This document shows, in pieces, positions 7,586 through 17,709 of a DNA stretch of 61,408 nt. The notes under the pieces were generated by a model. The model had not been told where the DNA came from, did no database searches, and was given only the letters and a program-made list of their open reading frames with translations. Within the stretch, counting starts at the first letter, position 1; every line of letters begins with the position of its first letter. Position numbers and translations under genes: made by a program. Source of the DNA: Bacillota bacterium (lineage in GTDB: Bacteria > Bacillota > Clostridia > Lachnospirales > Lachnospiraceae); NCBI GenBank assembly GCA_023663285.1, contig JAMPHT010000013.1, positions 1 to 61,408 of the forward strand, read 5' to 3'.

Positions 7586-8980
7586 ATGGAATCATTGTGG
7601 GAAAGCACGACGCGCATACCCGGAAGAAAACCGGCGGAAGGGCTGTATGAGCGGGATGTGGTGGTGATCGGAGCGGGAATGACGGGAATCCTGACAGCCT
7701 GGCAGCTGCAAAAGGCGGGCAAAAGGGTGGCTGTGCTGGAGGCAGGACGGATCGGAGCCGGACAGACAGGGCGCACCACTGCCAAGATCACTTCTCAGCA
7801 TGGCATGATATACAGCCGCCTGTTACGGGAGATCGGGCAGAGGAAAGCAAGGCTGTATGCGGAAGCGAACCAGAAAGCTATTGAGGCATATGAACATATT
7901 ATTAAAGAAAACGGCATTGACTGTGACTTTGAGCGGCTGCCTGCTTATTTGTACTCCACCTTAGACAGGACCGGGCTTTGTGCCGAGGCGGCGGCAGCCT
8001 CAGCATTGGGGATAGACGCTCATGAGGCAGAGATCCGGGAGCTTCCCTTTACGGCGGTGGGGGCGGTATGCTTTGAAAATCAGGCACAGTTCCATCCGCT
8101 GAAGTTTATTCGGGCTCTGGCGGCAAAGCTGGAGATCTATGAGAACAGTCCGGCGAGAAGCATAGGCAGCCAGATAGTCTGCACCGATCGGGCAAGGTTT
8201 TTGACCAAAAGCGTTGTCCTTGCCACACATTATCCCTTAAGGGATGTGCCGGGCTTTTATTTTTTAAGGCAGCATCAGGAGCGGAGCTATGTGGTGGCGC
8301 TGAAAGACTGCGAGCCCCTTCATGGTATATATTACAGCGTGGATGCCGCGGGACTTTCCCTGCGCAGTGCGGGAGACGTCCTTTTGCTGGGCGGGAATGC
8401 CCATCGGACAGGAGAAAGCAGGAAAGGAGGCGGCTATGGCAGTCTGAAGGCGGCTGCCTGTAAGTTTTATCCCCAAGCCGAGATCGTTCATATGTGGGCG
8501 GCCCAGGACTGTATGCCTCATGACGGCGTCCCGCTGATCGGCAGATATTCCCGGTGGCATCCTAACTGGTATGTGGCCACGGGATACGGAAAGTGGGGTA
8601 TGACATCCGCCATGGCCGCGGCCCTGCTTCTGACAGATATGATCACGGGAAAGCGGAATCCATGGGAGAGCCTTTTTGCGCCCGGACGCATCCGTCCAGA
8701 GGCGGGGAGAGATAAGTTTCGGACAGATGTGAAGGTGAGCGTCAACGGGTTATGGAAAGGAGCCACCCGGAGCAGAGAAAGATGCAGATGCGGCGAGGGC
8801 GAATTTCAGGCCCGCTGTACCCATATGGGCTGCAAGCTGATCTGGAATCCCCATGAGAAAAGCTGGGAATGCCCCTGCCATGGCTCACGGTTTGACGGGG
8901 CAGGGCGGATCCTTGACGGTCCGGCGCAAAGACCGCTGAAGCTTAAGAAGGGGAAGGCTATAAACAAATTTCAAAAATAA
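7586..8980 (+). CDS. FAD-dependent oxidoreductase with C-terminal Rieske domain
   Basis: The 464-residue protein starts with a DAO-type FAD-binding fold (VVVIGAGMTGILTAWQL at about residues 26-42, then a Glu-ending second strand VLEAG). The last 70 residues form a Rieske [2Fe-2S] domain with both ligand pairs, CTHMGC and CPCHGS. Related proteins are annotated as YhfW-like FAD oxidoreductases; the substrate is unknown. The domain order implies electron flow between flavin and iron-sulfur cluster. The gene is single, with a weak AAAGG ribosome site; no promoter was resolved upstream. Confidence 0.85.
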   Translation: MESLWESTTRIPGRKPAEGLYERDVVVIGAGMTGILTAWQLQKAGKRVAVLEAGRIGAGQTGRTTAKITSQHGMIYSRLLREIGQRKARLYAEANQKAIEAYEHIIKENGIDCDFERLPAYLYSTLDRTGLCAEAAAASALGIDAHEAEIRELPFTAVGAVCFENQAQFHPLKFIRALAAKLEIYENSPARSIGSQIVCTDRARFLTKSVVLATHYPLRDVPGFYFLRQHQERSYVVALKDCEPLHGIYYSVDAAGLSLRSAGDVLLLGGNAHRTGESRKGGGYGSLKAAACKFYPQAEIVHMWAAQDCMPHDGVPLIGRYSRWHPNWYVATGYGKWGMTSAMAAALLLTDMITGKRNPWESLFAPGRIRPEAGRDKFRTDVKVSVNGLWKGATRSRERCRCGEGEFQARCTHMGCKLIWNPHEKSWECPCHGSRFDGAGRILDGPAQRPLKLKKGKAINKFQK

Positions 8981-9014
8981 TACGATAAATAAATGAGCGC
9001 AGAGAAATAGTGTG

Positions 9015-9044
9015 TTGACAAGAAAAACCGGTATGGAGTAAGAT
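9015..9044 (+). promoter_or_regulatory. Promoter of the FecR-cyclase-HD-GYP operon
   Basis: TTGACA (9015-9020), 18-base spacer, TAAGAT (9039-9044), with a leader of about 80 bases before the first gene of the operon. Confidence 0.65.
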
Positions 9045-9129
9045 ATAAAGTACAAAAGTACCAATTCTCCAAAGATGAATAAAGATGAACTGAGGTGCGC
9101 AGTACCCGCGCACAAGGGGGTAATCATTT

Positions 9130-10779
9130 ATGAAAAAACTGTCAAAGAATCAGAAGATCGGCGTGGCAGCGGCAGCGGCGGTGTTTGTGGCTGCAGTCGT
9201 GACCGTCATCGCAGTATTTGCCGGGAAAACGGGCGAAAGCTACCGCTCCATCAAGATCGTGGAAATGAGCGGTGAGGTGACCATAGGAAGGGAAGGGATC
9301 GGGGAGCTGGAAGCGGCCGTCAATATGAACCTGATCTCCGGAGATTCCGTACATACAGGCCAGGGCGCTTATGTAGTGCTGATGCTGGATACAGACAAAT
9401 ATGTGATGCTGGGAGAATCCGGCGCGATGGAGGTAGTTGCGGAGGGAGACGAAGCCCGTGGCAAAACATCTATTCTGTTGGAGCAGGGCAGTGTGCTGAG
9501 CGAGATACAGAATCCTCTGGGACAGGGCTCATCCTATGATGTGGTGACGCCCAATGCCACCATGTCTGTGCGAGGCACAGTATTTGAGATCGACAGGGGA
9601 GCGGACGGACTGGTTTCCCTGCTGGTATATGACGGAGCCGTAGCCCTGGGAATGGACGGGCAGGAGCCGGTGCTTTATAATGCCGGCGAATATATGCAGT
9701 TTGAGGAAGGAAACCCGCCGGAGATCATTGTTGACAGAGAGCCTATCAGCGAAGAGGTAATGAATGAGCAGATGCGTCAGCGTCTGGAGGAGATAAATGA
9801 GTCGGGAAGAAGCCTGAATACGGGAAATGTGCAGCTTGCGGACAATGCTGCCCTTTCTGCGCCGGCTGATCCGGAGCAGGATTCCGAGGCGGCAGCCACA
9901 CCGGAGCCTGCAATGACGCCTGCGCCGGAGGTGACGGATACGCCGGAACCTGCGGCTGCGCCTGAAACCACGGAGACGCCGAAGCCTGCGGCTACGAAAA
10001 AGCCCGGAAGAACGCCGAAGCCCACAGCCACACCGGAGCCGGAGCCTACACCTACACCGGAGCCCACACCCACGCCGGCGCCTCAGTCTACGCCCACGCC
10101 CTGGACGCCGCCTACACCTTCTTACACGGTGACTTTTGCCAACCCTAATGTGTGGACGGGCGAGACCACAGGAAAGAGTCTGCGCGATCTGATCGGGCCG
10201 AATGGTGACGGTACATACGGTTATGTGTACAGGCAGGTGGAAGAAGGACGGAAAGTGACGGCGCCGAAGGAGTCGGAGTTTATTCCGAATACCAGCGACA
10301 GCAGCGTGAGCCTGAGACTGACAGGCTGGTATCTGGAGGATGGCACAAAGTGGGATTTTGAGAAAAATACAGTCACAGAGAATATGACCCTTTATCCCGC
10401 ATGGGAAGAGGTCGGGACGGATGTTTCGGGAGGCGATGTATCCGGCGGTGATGCAGGAAGCACGGAAGCAAAACGATACTGGACTGTGATCTTTAAAGGA
10501 GCCCTCTGGGGCGGGACCTGGAACGGCGAAAGCAGGTGCGCCTGCCTGCCTGAGGGTACAAAGGATATGCCGACGACGGATCTGAACGGCGGAAGTATCA
10601 GCGGCTGGGAGAAGGTTTATGGAACTGAAACCACTGCCACTGAAAGAACGTGGAGCGATAAGGACAGTGTGAAGAGTGTAATTACCCTGAAGATAATGGA
10701 GACTCCGGCATCCCCTGTACCTGCCGAGTCGCCGGAACCGTCAGCATCACCGGAGCCGTCTCCGTCACCCACATCATAG
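9130..10779 (+). CDS. FecR-domain membrane-anchored surface protein
   Basis: The 549-residue protein has one N-terminal membrane helix (about residues 11-31) and then a FecR-like domain to about residue 165: repeats around SGDSVHTGQGAYVVLMLD, and VVTPNATMSVRGTVFEID. A Thr/Pro/Glu linker (about residues 250-335, TPEP-type repeats) follows, as expected for an extended wall-spanning stretch. A Listeria-Bacteroides type beta repeat then begins at YTVTFANPNVWTG, and another at YWTVIFKGALWGG. The C-terminus is again Pro/Ser-rich. No LPXTG sorting motif is present. It is the first gene of a five-gene operon and ends 10 bases before the adenylate cyclase gene. FecR and CHASE2-cyclase genes are neighbours in other bacteria, so it may feed an outside signal to the cyclase. 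Confidence 0.8.
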   Translation: MKKLSKNQKIGVAAAAAVFVAAVVTVIAVFAGKTGESYRSIKIVEMSGEVTIGREGIGELEAAVNMNLISGDSVHTGQGAYVVLMLDTDKYVMLGESGAMEVVAEGDEARGKTSILLEQGSVLSEIQNPLGQGSSYDVVTPNATMSVRGTVFEIDRGADGLVSLLVYDGAVALGMDGQEPVLYNAGEYMQFEEGNPPEIIVDREPISEEVMNEQMRQRLEEINESGRSLNTGNVQLADNAALSAPADPEQDSEAAATPEPAMTPAPEVTDTPEPAAAPETTETPKPAATKKPGRTPKPTATPEPEPTPTPEPTPTPAPQSTPTPWTPPTPSYTVTFANPNVWTGETTGKSLRDLIGPNGDGTYGYVYRQVEEGRKVTAPKESEFIPNTSDSSVSLRLTGWYLEDGTKWDFEKNTVTENMTLYPAWEEVGTDVSGGDVSGGDAGSTEAKRYWTVIFKGALWGGTWNGESRCACLPEGTKDMPTTDLNGGSISGWEKVYGTETTATERTWSDKDSVKSVITLKIMETPASPVPAESPEPSASPEPSPSPTS

Positions 10780-10789
10780 GGCCGATAAA

Positions 10790-12586
10790 ATGAAGAGATT
10801 TTTACTGATCATAATTGCAGCTTTTTTTGCGGGGTGCCTTACTCTTTGGGCACCCTTTGACAAGGTGGAATACTGGTTTTGCGACCTGCTGTATGTGGGG
10901 GAAAAGCCGGTGGACAACCGAATCAAAATCATAGGAATCGACGAGAGGTCCCTGGCAGAAATGGGACCTTTTTCAGGCTGGAGCAGGCAGCAGGCGGCGG
11001 ATCTGCTGAATGCCTTTGACAGAGAGTACGCGCCGGCAGTCATAGCCTTCGATATCAATTTTGTGGGTGAAAGGGATGAGGAGGGAGACCGGGCGTTGGC
11101 GGAGGCTGCGGAAGCCTTTCCTCATGTGGTCATGGCCTCCTATGTCAATTACGGTACACGGGTACTGCAGTCTGAGGCCGGGGAGTATCAGATCGACACC
11201 ATGTATGTGGAGGATCTGGAACTGCCCTATGAGGCGCTGCGTGATGTGACGGTCCATGGCTTTACCAATGCGGTGCAGGATGTGGATAATTATGTCCGGC
11301 GATCCATGCTGTCGGAATCGGAAGAGGATGTTCAGGAATGGAATTTTGCCTGGAAGATATATGACGAATACCGGAAGGCAATGGGGGAACAGAGCCTGGA
11401 GCCTAAGCAGGTGAACGGGATCTATGGTTTTGACTATACTGCCGAGCCGGGGATGTACGAGGTCTATTCCTATGTGGATGTGATGGAGGGCAGATGCGAT
11501 CCGAAAGTATTTCAGGGCAGTATCGTGCTGGTGGGCGCTTATGCCCAGGGCATGATGGATCAGTATATGGTGCCAATAGCAAGGGGAACTGTCATGAACG
11601 GGGTGGAGGTGCAGGCCAACCATGTGGACGCGCTTTTGAACGGACGCACCTTTGTGACGGTCAACAGATGGCTTCAGGCGCTGGCAGCCTTTCTGATCGC
11701 AGGCTTTTATGTGTGGCTGGTGAGCCATAACAGCTTTCTGATAAATACGGTGGGAGGCGTGCTTCTGGAAGCCGGGATCGTCATTGCCGCCAAGTGTCTG
11801 TATGGTGCAGGCTTCTATTGGGAATGCTTCGTGCCTTTTGCCTTTGTGCTGGTCATTTTCCTGGTGCGGGTGGCCACAGGCTATCTGACGGAACGGCTCC
11901 GCAAGCGGAAGATATTAAGCGTGTTCCGGACCTATATGGCGCCCCAGGTGGTGGACGAGCTGGGACGGAGCGGCAATTACAGGATAGAGCTTGGAGGCCG
12001 GGACCGGGAGGTTGCCGTGCTGTTTGTGGACATCAGAGGGTTTACCTCCATGTCGGAGGGCCTTTCGCCGGAGAAGGTGGTGGGGATACTGAACCGCTAT
12101 CTGGGTATGGTCACGGAAGCGATCTTCCACAATGAAGGAACCCTGGACAAATTTATCGGAGACGCGGTCATGGCGGTCTACAACGCCCCTCTGGATGTGG
12201 AGGACTATGCCTGCAAGGCGGTACAGACCGGGCTTGACATTGTGGATGCAGTTGGTAAAATAAATATTGAACTGAAAAAGGAATTCGGTATTGAGATTGC
12301 CTGCGGCGTTGGTGTACACAGCGGCAGGGCGGTGGTGGGAAACATTGGCTGCAGCTACCGGATGGACTATACGGCCATAGGCGATACCGTAAATGTGGCG
12401 GAACGGCTGGAGAGTATAGCGGGAGGCGGTCAGGTGCTCATCAGCAAAAATTTGTACGAACAGGTAAAAGACCGGTATCATGCCGTGTATGCAGGCACTC
12501 AGAGCCTGAAGGGCAGACAGGAAGGCATGGAAGTTTTTTTGGTGGAGGGAACGAATGGAACAGAAGCAGGCGGAAAAAATACTTGA
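10790..12586 (+). CDS. CHASE2-domain class III adenylate cyclase
   Basis: The 598-residue protein has an N-terminal membrane helix, an extracellular CHASE2 sensor (about residues 25-280, with [15 protein letters not shown] and [11 protein letters not shown]), three membrane helices (about 290-370) and a class III nucleotidyl cyclase domain (about 405-575). Both metal-binding aspartates are present: D414 in FVDIRGFT and D458 in FIGDAVMA. K454 fits adenine selection, and [15 protein letters not shown] supplies the transition-state Asn and Arg. Adenylate rather than guanylate cyclase activity is therefore predicted. The 3' end overlaps the HD-GYP gene by 32 bases. cAMP signalling is uncommon in described gut Clostridia. 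Confidence 0.9.
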   Translation: MKRFLLIIIAAFFAGCLTLWAPFDKVEYWFCDLLYVGEKPVDNRIKIIGIDERSLAEMGPFSGWSRQQAADLLNAFDREYAPAVIAFDINFVGERDEEGDRALAEAAEAFPHVVMASYVNYGTRVLQSEAGEYQIDTMYVEDLELPYEALRDVTVHGFTNAVQDVDNYVRRSMLSESEEDVQEWNFAWKIYDEYRKAMGEQSLEPKQVNGIYGFDYTAEPGMYEVYSYVDVMEGRCDPKVFQGSIVLVGAYAQGMMDQYMVPIARGTVMNGVEVQANHVDALLNGRTFVTVNRWLQALAAFLIAGFYVWLVSHNSFLINTVGGVLLEAGIVIAAKCLYGAGFYWECFVPFAFVLVIFLVRVATGYLTERLRKRKILSVFRTYMAPQVVDELGRSGNYRIELGGRDREVAVLFVDIRGFTSMSEGLSPEKVVGILNRYLGMVTEAIFHNEGTLDKFIGDAVMAVYNAPLDVEDYACKAVQTGLDIVDAVGKINIELKKEFGIEIACGVGVHSGRAVVGNIGCSYRMDYTAIGDTVNVAERLESIAGGGQVLISKNLYEQVKDRYHAVYAGTQSLKGRQEGMEVFLVEGTNGTEAGGKNT

Positions 12587-14048
12587 GGTAGGGATCCAGC
12601 TGACGGCGGAGCGGGACTATGACGAGCTCCTTGCAAAGATCATAGGCTGCGCCATGGAACTGACGGAGTGCGACGGAGGTACGCTGTATCTTTTTGAACA
12701 GGATCGTCTCCAGTTCTGCATTATGAAGAACAAGTCCTTAGGGATAGACCAGAAGGGAACCAAGGACGAGAAGTATCCCCCGGTGACCATGGATGAAAAG
12801 AATATCTGCGCTTATGCGGCGATCCACAGGGAGTTCCTGAATATTGAGGACGCATACAGCAGCAGTCAGTTTGATTTCAGCGGCCCCAGGGAGTACGATA
12901 AGCTCACAGGCTACAGGACGAAGTCCATGCTGGTATTTCCTCTGATCAGCCACGAGGAAAAGCTGATCGGAGTGGTACAGCTGATCAATGCAAAAAATGA
13001 AGCAGGGGAGATCATCCCTTTCAGCAGGGACTGCGAGAAGGTATTACAGTCCCTTGGCTCCCAGGCTGCGGTGGCGGTTGCCAATATGCGGTTTGTGCAG
13101 GAGATCGAGGATCTGATGATCTCCATTACCCAGGTGTTTACAGACGCCATTGACACCCGTATCCCCTACAACTATTATCATTCCAGAAATGTCTATCTTT
13201 ATGTGAAGCTTCTGGTAGAGTATATCAATAAGCAGTATGCCGCCGGAAAGACGGACAGGCACTATACGCCGGCGGAGCGGGACGAGCTGCTGATGGCGGC
13301 GCTGATGCACGATATCGGCAAGCTGGTGATACCCAATGACATCATCGATAAGACCACCAGGCTGGGCGGCAAGCTGGAACTGGTGATGGAGCGCTTTGAA
13401 CGTCTTGCCCTGCTGTATAATATCGATTATCTCCAGGGCAGGCTCAGCAAGGATAAGTGGATAGAGAAAAAAAATTATTTTCTGGACGCCAGGGAAAGGG
13501 TGGAGGAGATCAACAGGAAGCCCCGCCTTTCGGATGAGGATATCAAATATATCCAGGATATGTCCAGAATGAACTATACCGATTCCAACGGCCAGAAGAT
13601 CCATTATCTGTCTCTGGCAGAAGCGGAATGTCTGACAGTCAGCTCCGGAAACCTGACAAGGGCGGAGCGGGAGGTCATCTGTTCCCATGTGGAGTATACG
13701 GAGAAATATCTGCGTAAGATGAATTTCGGCGTGCGCTACCCTCATATCATAGAATGGGCGGGGGCTCACCATGAGTTTCTGGACGGCAGCGGTTATCCCA
13801 GAGGGCTGAAAGGGGATGAGATTCCCTTTGAGGCAAGGATACTGGTGGTAGTGGACGTGTTTGAAGCTCTTACCAGCGCGGACAGGCCATACAAGAAGTC
13901 CATGGAGGAGAAAAAGGCGTTTTCCGTCCTGGACGATATGGTGAAAGAGGGCAAGGTCGACGGAGAGGCGCTGGAGCTGTTTAAGGAGGCAGTGGCCAAC
14001 TCGCCGGGCGGCATAAAATTGTTTATTCACCACGAGGATGAAGAATAA
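12555..14048 (+). CDS. GAF / HD-GYP domain protein, putative c-di-GMP phosphodiesterase
   Basis: A 497-residue protein with an N-terminal GAF sensor (about residues 5-175, [14 protein letters not shown], then [20 protein letters not shown]) and an HD-GYP domain. The domain has HDIGK at residues 252-256, [11 protein letters not shown] with GYP at 413-415, and [14 protein letters not shown]. These are the residues for di-iron binding and c-di-GMP hydrolysis. About 100 residues rich in charge are inserted between HDIGK and the next conserved helix ([20 protein letters not shown]), more than is usual. The start overlaps the cyclase gene by 32 bases but has GGAGGG in front. The next gene shares one base (TAATG). 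Confidence 0.88.
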   Translation: MEQKQAEKILEVGIQLTAERDYDELLAKIIGCAMELTECDGGTLYLFEQDRLQFCIMKNKSLGIDQKGTKDEKYPPVTMDEKNICAYAAIHREFLNIEDAYSSSQFDFSGPREYDKLTGYRTKSMLVFPLISHEEKLIGVVQLINAKNEAGEIIPFSRDCEKVLQSLGSQAAVAVANMRFVQEIEDLMISITQVFTDAIDTRIPYNYYHSRNVYLYVKLLVEYINKQYAAGKTDRHYTPAERDELLMAALMHDIGKLVIPNDIIDKTTRLGGKLELVMERFERLALLYNIDYLQGRLSKDKWIEKKNYFLDARERVEEINRKPRLSDEDIKYIQDMSRMNYTDSNGQKIHYLSLAEAECLTVSSGNLTRAEREVICSHVEYTEKYLRKMNFGVRYPHIIEWAGAHHEFLDGSGYPRGLKGDEIPFEARILVVVDVFEALTSADRPYKKSMEEKKAFSVLDDMVKEGKVDGEALELFKEAVANSPGGIKLFIHHEDEE

Positions 14049-14857
14049 TGATAGAGATCATTCCCGAAATAGATAAAATAGAAGAATATGAGGAACTGGC
14101 GGAGAAGTATTCCCTGGGCTTTGAGTACAATGACTTTTTTGACCCGGATCTGCTGGACGAAGAGGATATCATCAAAGAAAGGATCAGACGGTACAGACAG
14201 CTGGGGCGTCCTGAAAACGTGGATACCATGCACGGCGCGTTTTTTGATATCGTTCCCTTCAGCTGGGACAGAGGCATCAGCAGGCACAGCCTGTACCGGA
14301 TGGAACAGTCTGCGGAGATCGCGGCGGCGCTGGGCTGCAGGGCGGTGATCTTTCACGCGGGGCTTCGGCCGGAGTTTGCCGGAGGTGAGCGGTATTATCG
14401 TAACTGGCTGCAGACAATGGCGGAGGCTGCGGAAAAGCTGGCGGAGCAGTCGGGTGTGGAGATCTATTATGAGAATGTACAGGAGAACTCCCCGGCACAG
14501 CTGGCAGAGCTGGCGGACAGGCTCCGGGATGAAAGCCGCTTCGGCATCTGCCTGGATGTGGCCCACCTGATGCTGACGAGGGAAACACCGCCGGAGGAAT
14601 GGTTCCGCAGGCTGGCTCCCTATATCAGGCATTTTCATCTGAACGACAATCATCTGCGGACGGACGATCATCTGGCGCTGGGCAGGGGGAATATCGACTG
14701 GAAGGAAATGTTTCACAGTATCCGGCGGTATGGGCTGCAGGACAAGAGTATGCTGCTGGAAGTAAACGGATTGGAGAAAATAAGAACAAGTTTAGAATAT
14801 CTGGAAAAGGCGGGACTTTGGCATGAACATTCAGGAGATGATCATACAGATAGATAA
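14048..14857 (+). CDS. Xylose-isomerase-like TIM barrel protein
   Basis: The 269-residue protein belongs to the sugar-phosphate isomerase / AP endonuclease 2 fold. Metal-ligand type segments appear in barrel order: MHGAFFDIVPF, VIFHAGLRPEF, IYYENVQEN, GICLDVAH, FHLNDNH and LLEVNG. It probably binds one or more divalent metals and isomerises or cleaves a sugar-like substrate, which cannot be named. It is coupled to the HD-GYP gene by a one-base overlap and overlaps the following gene by 35 bases. The operon position suggests a metabolic or nucleotide-related role alongside signalling, but this is inference. Confidence 0.8.
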   Translation: MIEIIPEIDKIEEYEELAEKYSLGFEYNDFFDPDLLDEEDIIKERIRRYRQLGRPENVDTMHGAFFDIVPFSWDRGISRHSLYRMEQSAEIAAALGCRAVIFHAGLRPEFAGGERYYRNWLQTMAEAAEKLAEQSGVEIYYENVQENSPAQLAELADRLRDESRFGICLDVAHLMLTRETPPEEWFRRLAPYIRHFHLNDNHLRTDDHLALGRGNIDWKEMFHSIRRYGLQDKSMLLEVNGLEKIRTSLEYLEKAGLWHEHSGDDHTDR

Positions 14858-17231
14858 ACTTTTGGAGGAAAATAAAAGAGAAGAAGCCGAGAAGCTTATG
14901 CAGGAGAGTATCGCCAAAGCGGTGGCGGAGCAGGATGACAGCAGCCTGCTCAGGCTTCTGAATGAGCTTCTTGGATTTTACAGGGAGACGGGCAGACATG
15001 AGGAGGCATACCTGATTGGGGACCGGGCCATTGCCCAGGCAGAGCGAATGGGGCTTACAGGGACGATTCCCTATGCCACCACTCAGCTGAATGTGGCAAA
15101 TGCTTACAGGGCGGGAGGACACCTGCAGGAATCTCTGGAAAAATATCTTCAGGTACAGGAGATCTACCGGCAGCAGCTGGCCCCTGACGATATGCTGGCA
15201 GCCAGCTTTCAGAATAATTTCAGCCTGCTCTATCAGGAGCTTGGAGAGTACGGAAAGGCAAAGGAGTGTCTGCTGAATGCCTTGCAGATTGTGAAAGAGA
15301 AAGGCAGCAGCTATGAGCTGGGGGTGACCTATGCCAATCTGGCAGCCACCTGTGTGCAGCTGGAGCAGATGGAGGAGGCGGGGGAATATGCCGCAAGCTC
15401 CATGGAGGTTTTTGAAAAAGCTGGCATTATGGACAGCCATTACGGGGCGGCGCTGTCTGCTCTGGGCGCCTGGCATTTCCACAGGCGGGAGTATCGGGAG
15501 GCGGGCGACTGTTACCGAAGGGCTATGGAGCTGGTGGAGCGATGCAACGGCAGGAATCATGCCTACCTGCGCCTGAAGGAAAATGCGGAGGTATGCGAGA
15601 GAAGCTGTGCCAGGGCGGCGGAAGCGGGTCCTGATACGCATGAGGCCGGAACAGCGGCGGAAGGCATCGAAGCGGTGAATATGACGGATGCTTCGGAAAA
15701 CAGGGACGGCGTCGGCCTGGCCCTGTCGAGGGATTATTATGAGGCTTACGGAGCGCCCATGATCAGGGAGCAGTTTGGCGAATACGAGGGCAGGATCGCG
15801 GTTGGCCTTGTGGGAAGAGGTTCTGACTGCTTCGGCTATGACGATGAGCTGTCAAGGGATCATGACTGGGGACCTGATTTCTGTATGTGGGTGACAGACG
15901 AGACCTATGAGATGATCGGCGGCAGGCTGCAGAAGGCATACGAGGCTCTTCCGGCGGAATATAAGGGCTACAGACGCGCACCGCATATAAATGGAAGAAA
16001 CAGGCGGGGCGTGCTGAAGATATCGGAATTCTACCGGAGTCTTACAGGAGCCGGACGCTATGAAGAGATAGACTGGAGAAGCGTCAGCGACGCTGCCCTT
16101 GCGGCTGCGGTGAACGGAGCGGTGTTCCGGGACGACGAGGGAAGCTTTACGACCTTTCGGAATCGGCTTCTGCAAGGGTATCCGGAGAGTATATTTTATC
16201 TGAAGCTGGCGGAAGCGGGAGCCAAGTATGCCCAGGCGGCGGAATATAATTTTATGCGAATGCTGGAACGGGGCGACGAACTGACGGCCCGGATGTTTGT
16301 ATGGGACGGTATCAGGGAAGCCATGCGGATACAGCTGTACCTGGAGGGAAAATATCCGCCCCATGATAAGTGGCTCCACCGGGGCCTGATGGAATCCGAA
16401 AGGGGAAGGCAGCTGGCTGCCATTTTGAAAGAAACGGCAGAGCTGGCGTCCGAATCCCTGGGGGACGGCGGGCGGCTGCGGGAAAGGCTGGAGCAGGTGG
16501 GTGAGTTTCTTGCCGGAGAGCTTTACCGCAGAGATATCATCAGCGATATCGATCCTTACCTGGATGCGCACAGTCAGGAGCTGGTCTGTAAGGCGGGGCT
16601 GGCGGAAAAGAGCAGTGAAGCGCTGGTGGAGGAAATTGCCAGGCTGGAATTCGAGGCATTTGACAAGGTGCAGAACGAGGGCGGCAGAGCCGGATGCCAG
16701 AACGACTGGTTTACCTTTTCCATTATGCGGAAAAGCCAATACCTGACCTGGGACAGGACCATGCTGCTGCAGTACCTTTATGATTTCAGGCGCGAGTATG
16801 AGCGGGGGCATAACCTGATCACGGAAAAGTACGGGCGTATGATGGAAAGTACTGCCCCTGAAAAATATGAAGAGATCAAAAAGCATTTCCCGGCTCTGTC
16901 AGAGGACAAACAGAATATCATCCGGCAGATCTGCAGTATGCAGGTACAGTGGATGGAGGAATTTGCGGCGGAATATCCTCAGCTTGGGGAGAATGCCAGA
17001 AGTATCCATGCTGCCGAGGACAATGCTTTCAATACCTCCTACGAGACCTATCTGCGGGGAGAGCTTGGGACCTATTCCGATAAGATGCTGGAGCTTTATG
17101 GCAGATACATTGTAAAATATGCCAGAGAAGGCAGGAATCCGGTCTATGATATTATGGGAAACAGCGTAAAAATGTATGGCTACCAAAATCTGGAGGAGGC
17201 GGAGAAAAAGATAGAGGCAGCCATGGGCTGA
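14823..17231 (+). CDS. TPR / DUF4037 / DUF4125 multidomain protein
   Basis: The 802-residue protein has three parts. Residues 1 to about 265 are tetratricopeptide helices (for example SLLYQELGEYGKAKECLLNA). A DUF4037 region (about 300-480) has GLVGRGSDCFGYDDELSRDH, whose G-S-x(7)-D spacing resembles nucleotidyltransferase folds. A DUF4125 region (about 580-800) includes NDWFTFSIMRKSQYLTW. A DUF4037-DUF4125 pairing is known in Firmicutes without an assigned function. It overlaps the preceding gene by 35 bases and ends the operon. The nucleotidyltransferase reading is an inference from motif spacing. Confidence 0.8.
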   Translation: MNIQEMIIQIDKLLEENKREEAEKLMQESIAKAVAEQDDSSLLRLLNELLGFYRETGRHEEAYLIGDRAIAQAERMGLTGTIPYATTQLNVANAYRAGGHLQESLEKYLQVQEIYRQQLAPDDMLAASFQNNFSLLYQELGEYGKAKECLLNALQIVKEKGSSYELGVTYANLAATCVQLEQMEEAGEYAASSMEVFEKAGIMDSHYGAALSALGAWHFHRREYREAGDCYRRAMELVERCNGRNHAYLRLKENAEVCERSCARAAEAGPDTHEAGTAAEGIEAVNMTDASENRDGVGLALSRDYYEAYGAPMIREQFGEYEGRIAVGLVGRGSDCFGYDDELSRDHDWGPDFCMWVTDETYEMIGGRLQKAYEALPAEYKGYRRAPHINGRNRRGVLKISEFYRSLTGAGRYEEIDWRSVSDAALAAAVNGAVFRDDEGSFTTFRNRLLQGYPESIFYLKLAEAGAKYAQAAEYNFMRMLERGDELTARMFVWDGIREAMRIQLYLEGKYPPHDKWLHRGLMESERGRQLAAILKETAELASESLGDGGRLRERLEQVGEFLAGELYRRDIISDIDPYLDAHSQELVCKAGLAEKSSEALVEEIARLEFEAFDKVQNEGGRAGCQNDWFTFSIMRKSQYLTWDRTMLLQYLYDFRREYERGHNLITEKYGRMMESTAPEKYEEIKKHFPALSEDKQNIIRQICSMQVQWMEEFAAEYPQLGENARSIHAAEDNAFNTSYETYLRGELGTYSDKMLELYGRYIVKYAREGRNPVYDIMGNSVKMYGYQNLEEAEKKIEAAMG

Positions 17232-17278
17232 AAAGACGGAGCTGCATTTTTTTTGAACAATTGCACATACTGATAGAG

Positions 17279-17317
17279 GAACAGGACAGTCGATGGTTTA
17301 CGGCTGTCCTGTTCTTT
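17279..17317 (+). terminator. Terminator of the FecR-cyclase operon
   Basis: GAACAGGACAG (17279-17289) pairs perfectly with CTGTCCTGTTC (17304-17314), followed by TTTC. A T8 run at about 17248 follows a weaker GCAGC/GCTGC stem and may help. Confidence 0.65.
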
Positions 17318-17410
17318 CAAACGAAAACAGCTTCGCGGTATCCGGCAGTCCGAAGGGAATGTAAGGCGGACCTGTCCGGTTTCCGGCGGAAATGAAAGGA
17401 GTGTGCAGAA

Positions 17411-17680
17411 ATGGATCTTAACGGAGTCACCGGAGAAGGCTACGGAACGGGCTACGGTGCAGGAGACCTTCTTCCCCTGGGTTTCGGCATGAACCTGATG
17501 ATGAATGGGGGCGCCATGCAGGGCTACGCGGGTCTGACCGAGTCGGATAAAGAGCACCTGCTTATGCGGTGCAGGGATGCCAGATCCAAAGGGGAGATGC
17601 AGAAAATAGTGGATGATCTGGCGCCCGGCACGGACGTACAGGCGATCCTGAACGAGGAACGGGATAACAGATTTTTTTGA
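17411..17680 (+). CDS. Small unknown protein with Gly/Met-rich N-terminus
   Basis: The 89-residue protein has a flexible N-terminal half rich in Gly, Tyr and Met (GVTGEGYGTGYGAGDLLPLG) and a charged helical C-terminal half (SDKEHLLMRCRDARSKGEMQ). No membrane segment or signal peptide. GAAAGGAG 9-16 bases upstream supports the start. I do not recognise a family. It lies between the signalling operon and the convergent SDR gene. Confidence 0.6.
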   Translation: MDLNGVTGEGYGTGYGAGDLLPLGFGMNLMMNGGAMQGYAGLTESDKEHLLMRCRDARSKGEMQKIVDDLAPGTDVQAILNEERDNRFF

Positions 17681-17709
17681 GGCTGATACGCGCTTTGATC
17701 AGCGTTTCT

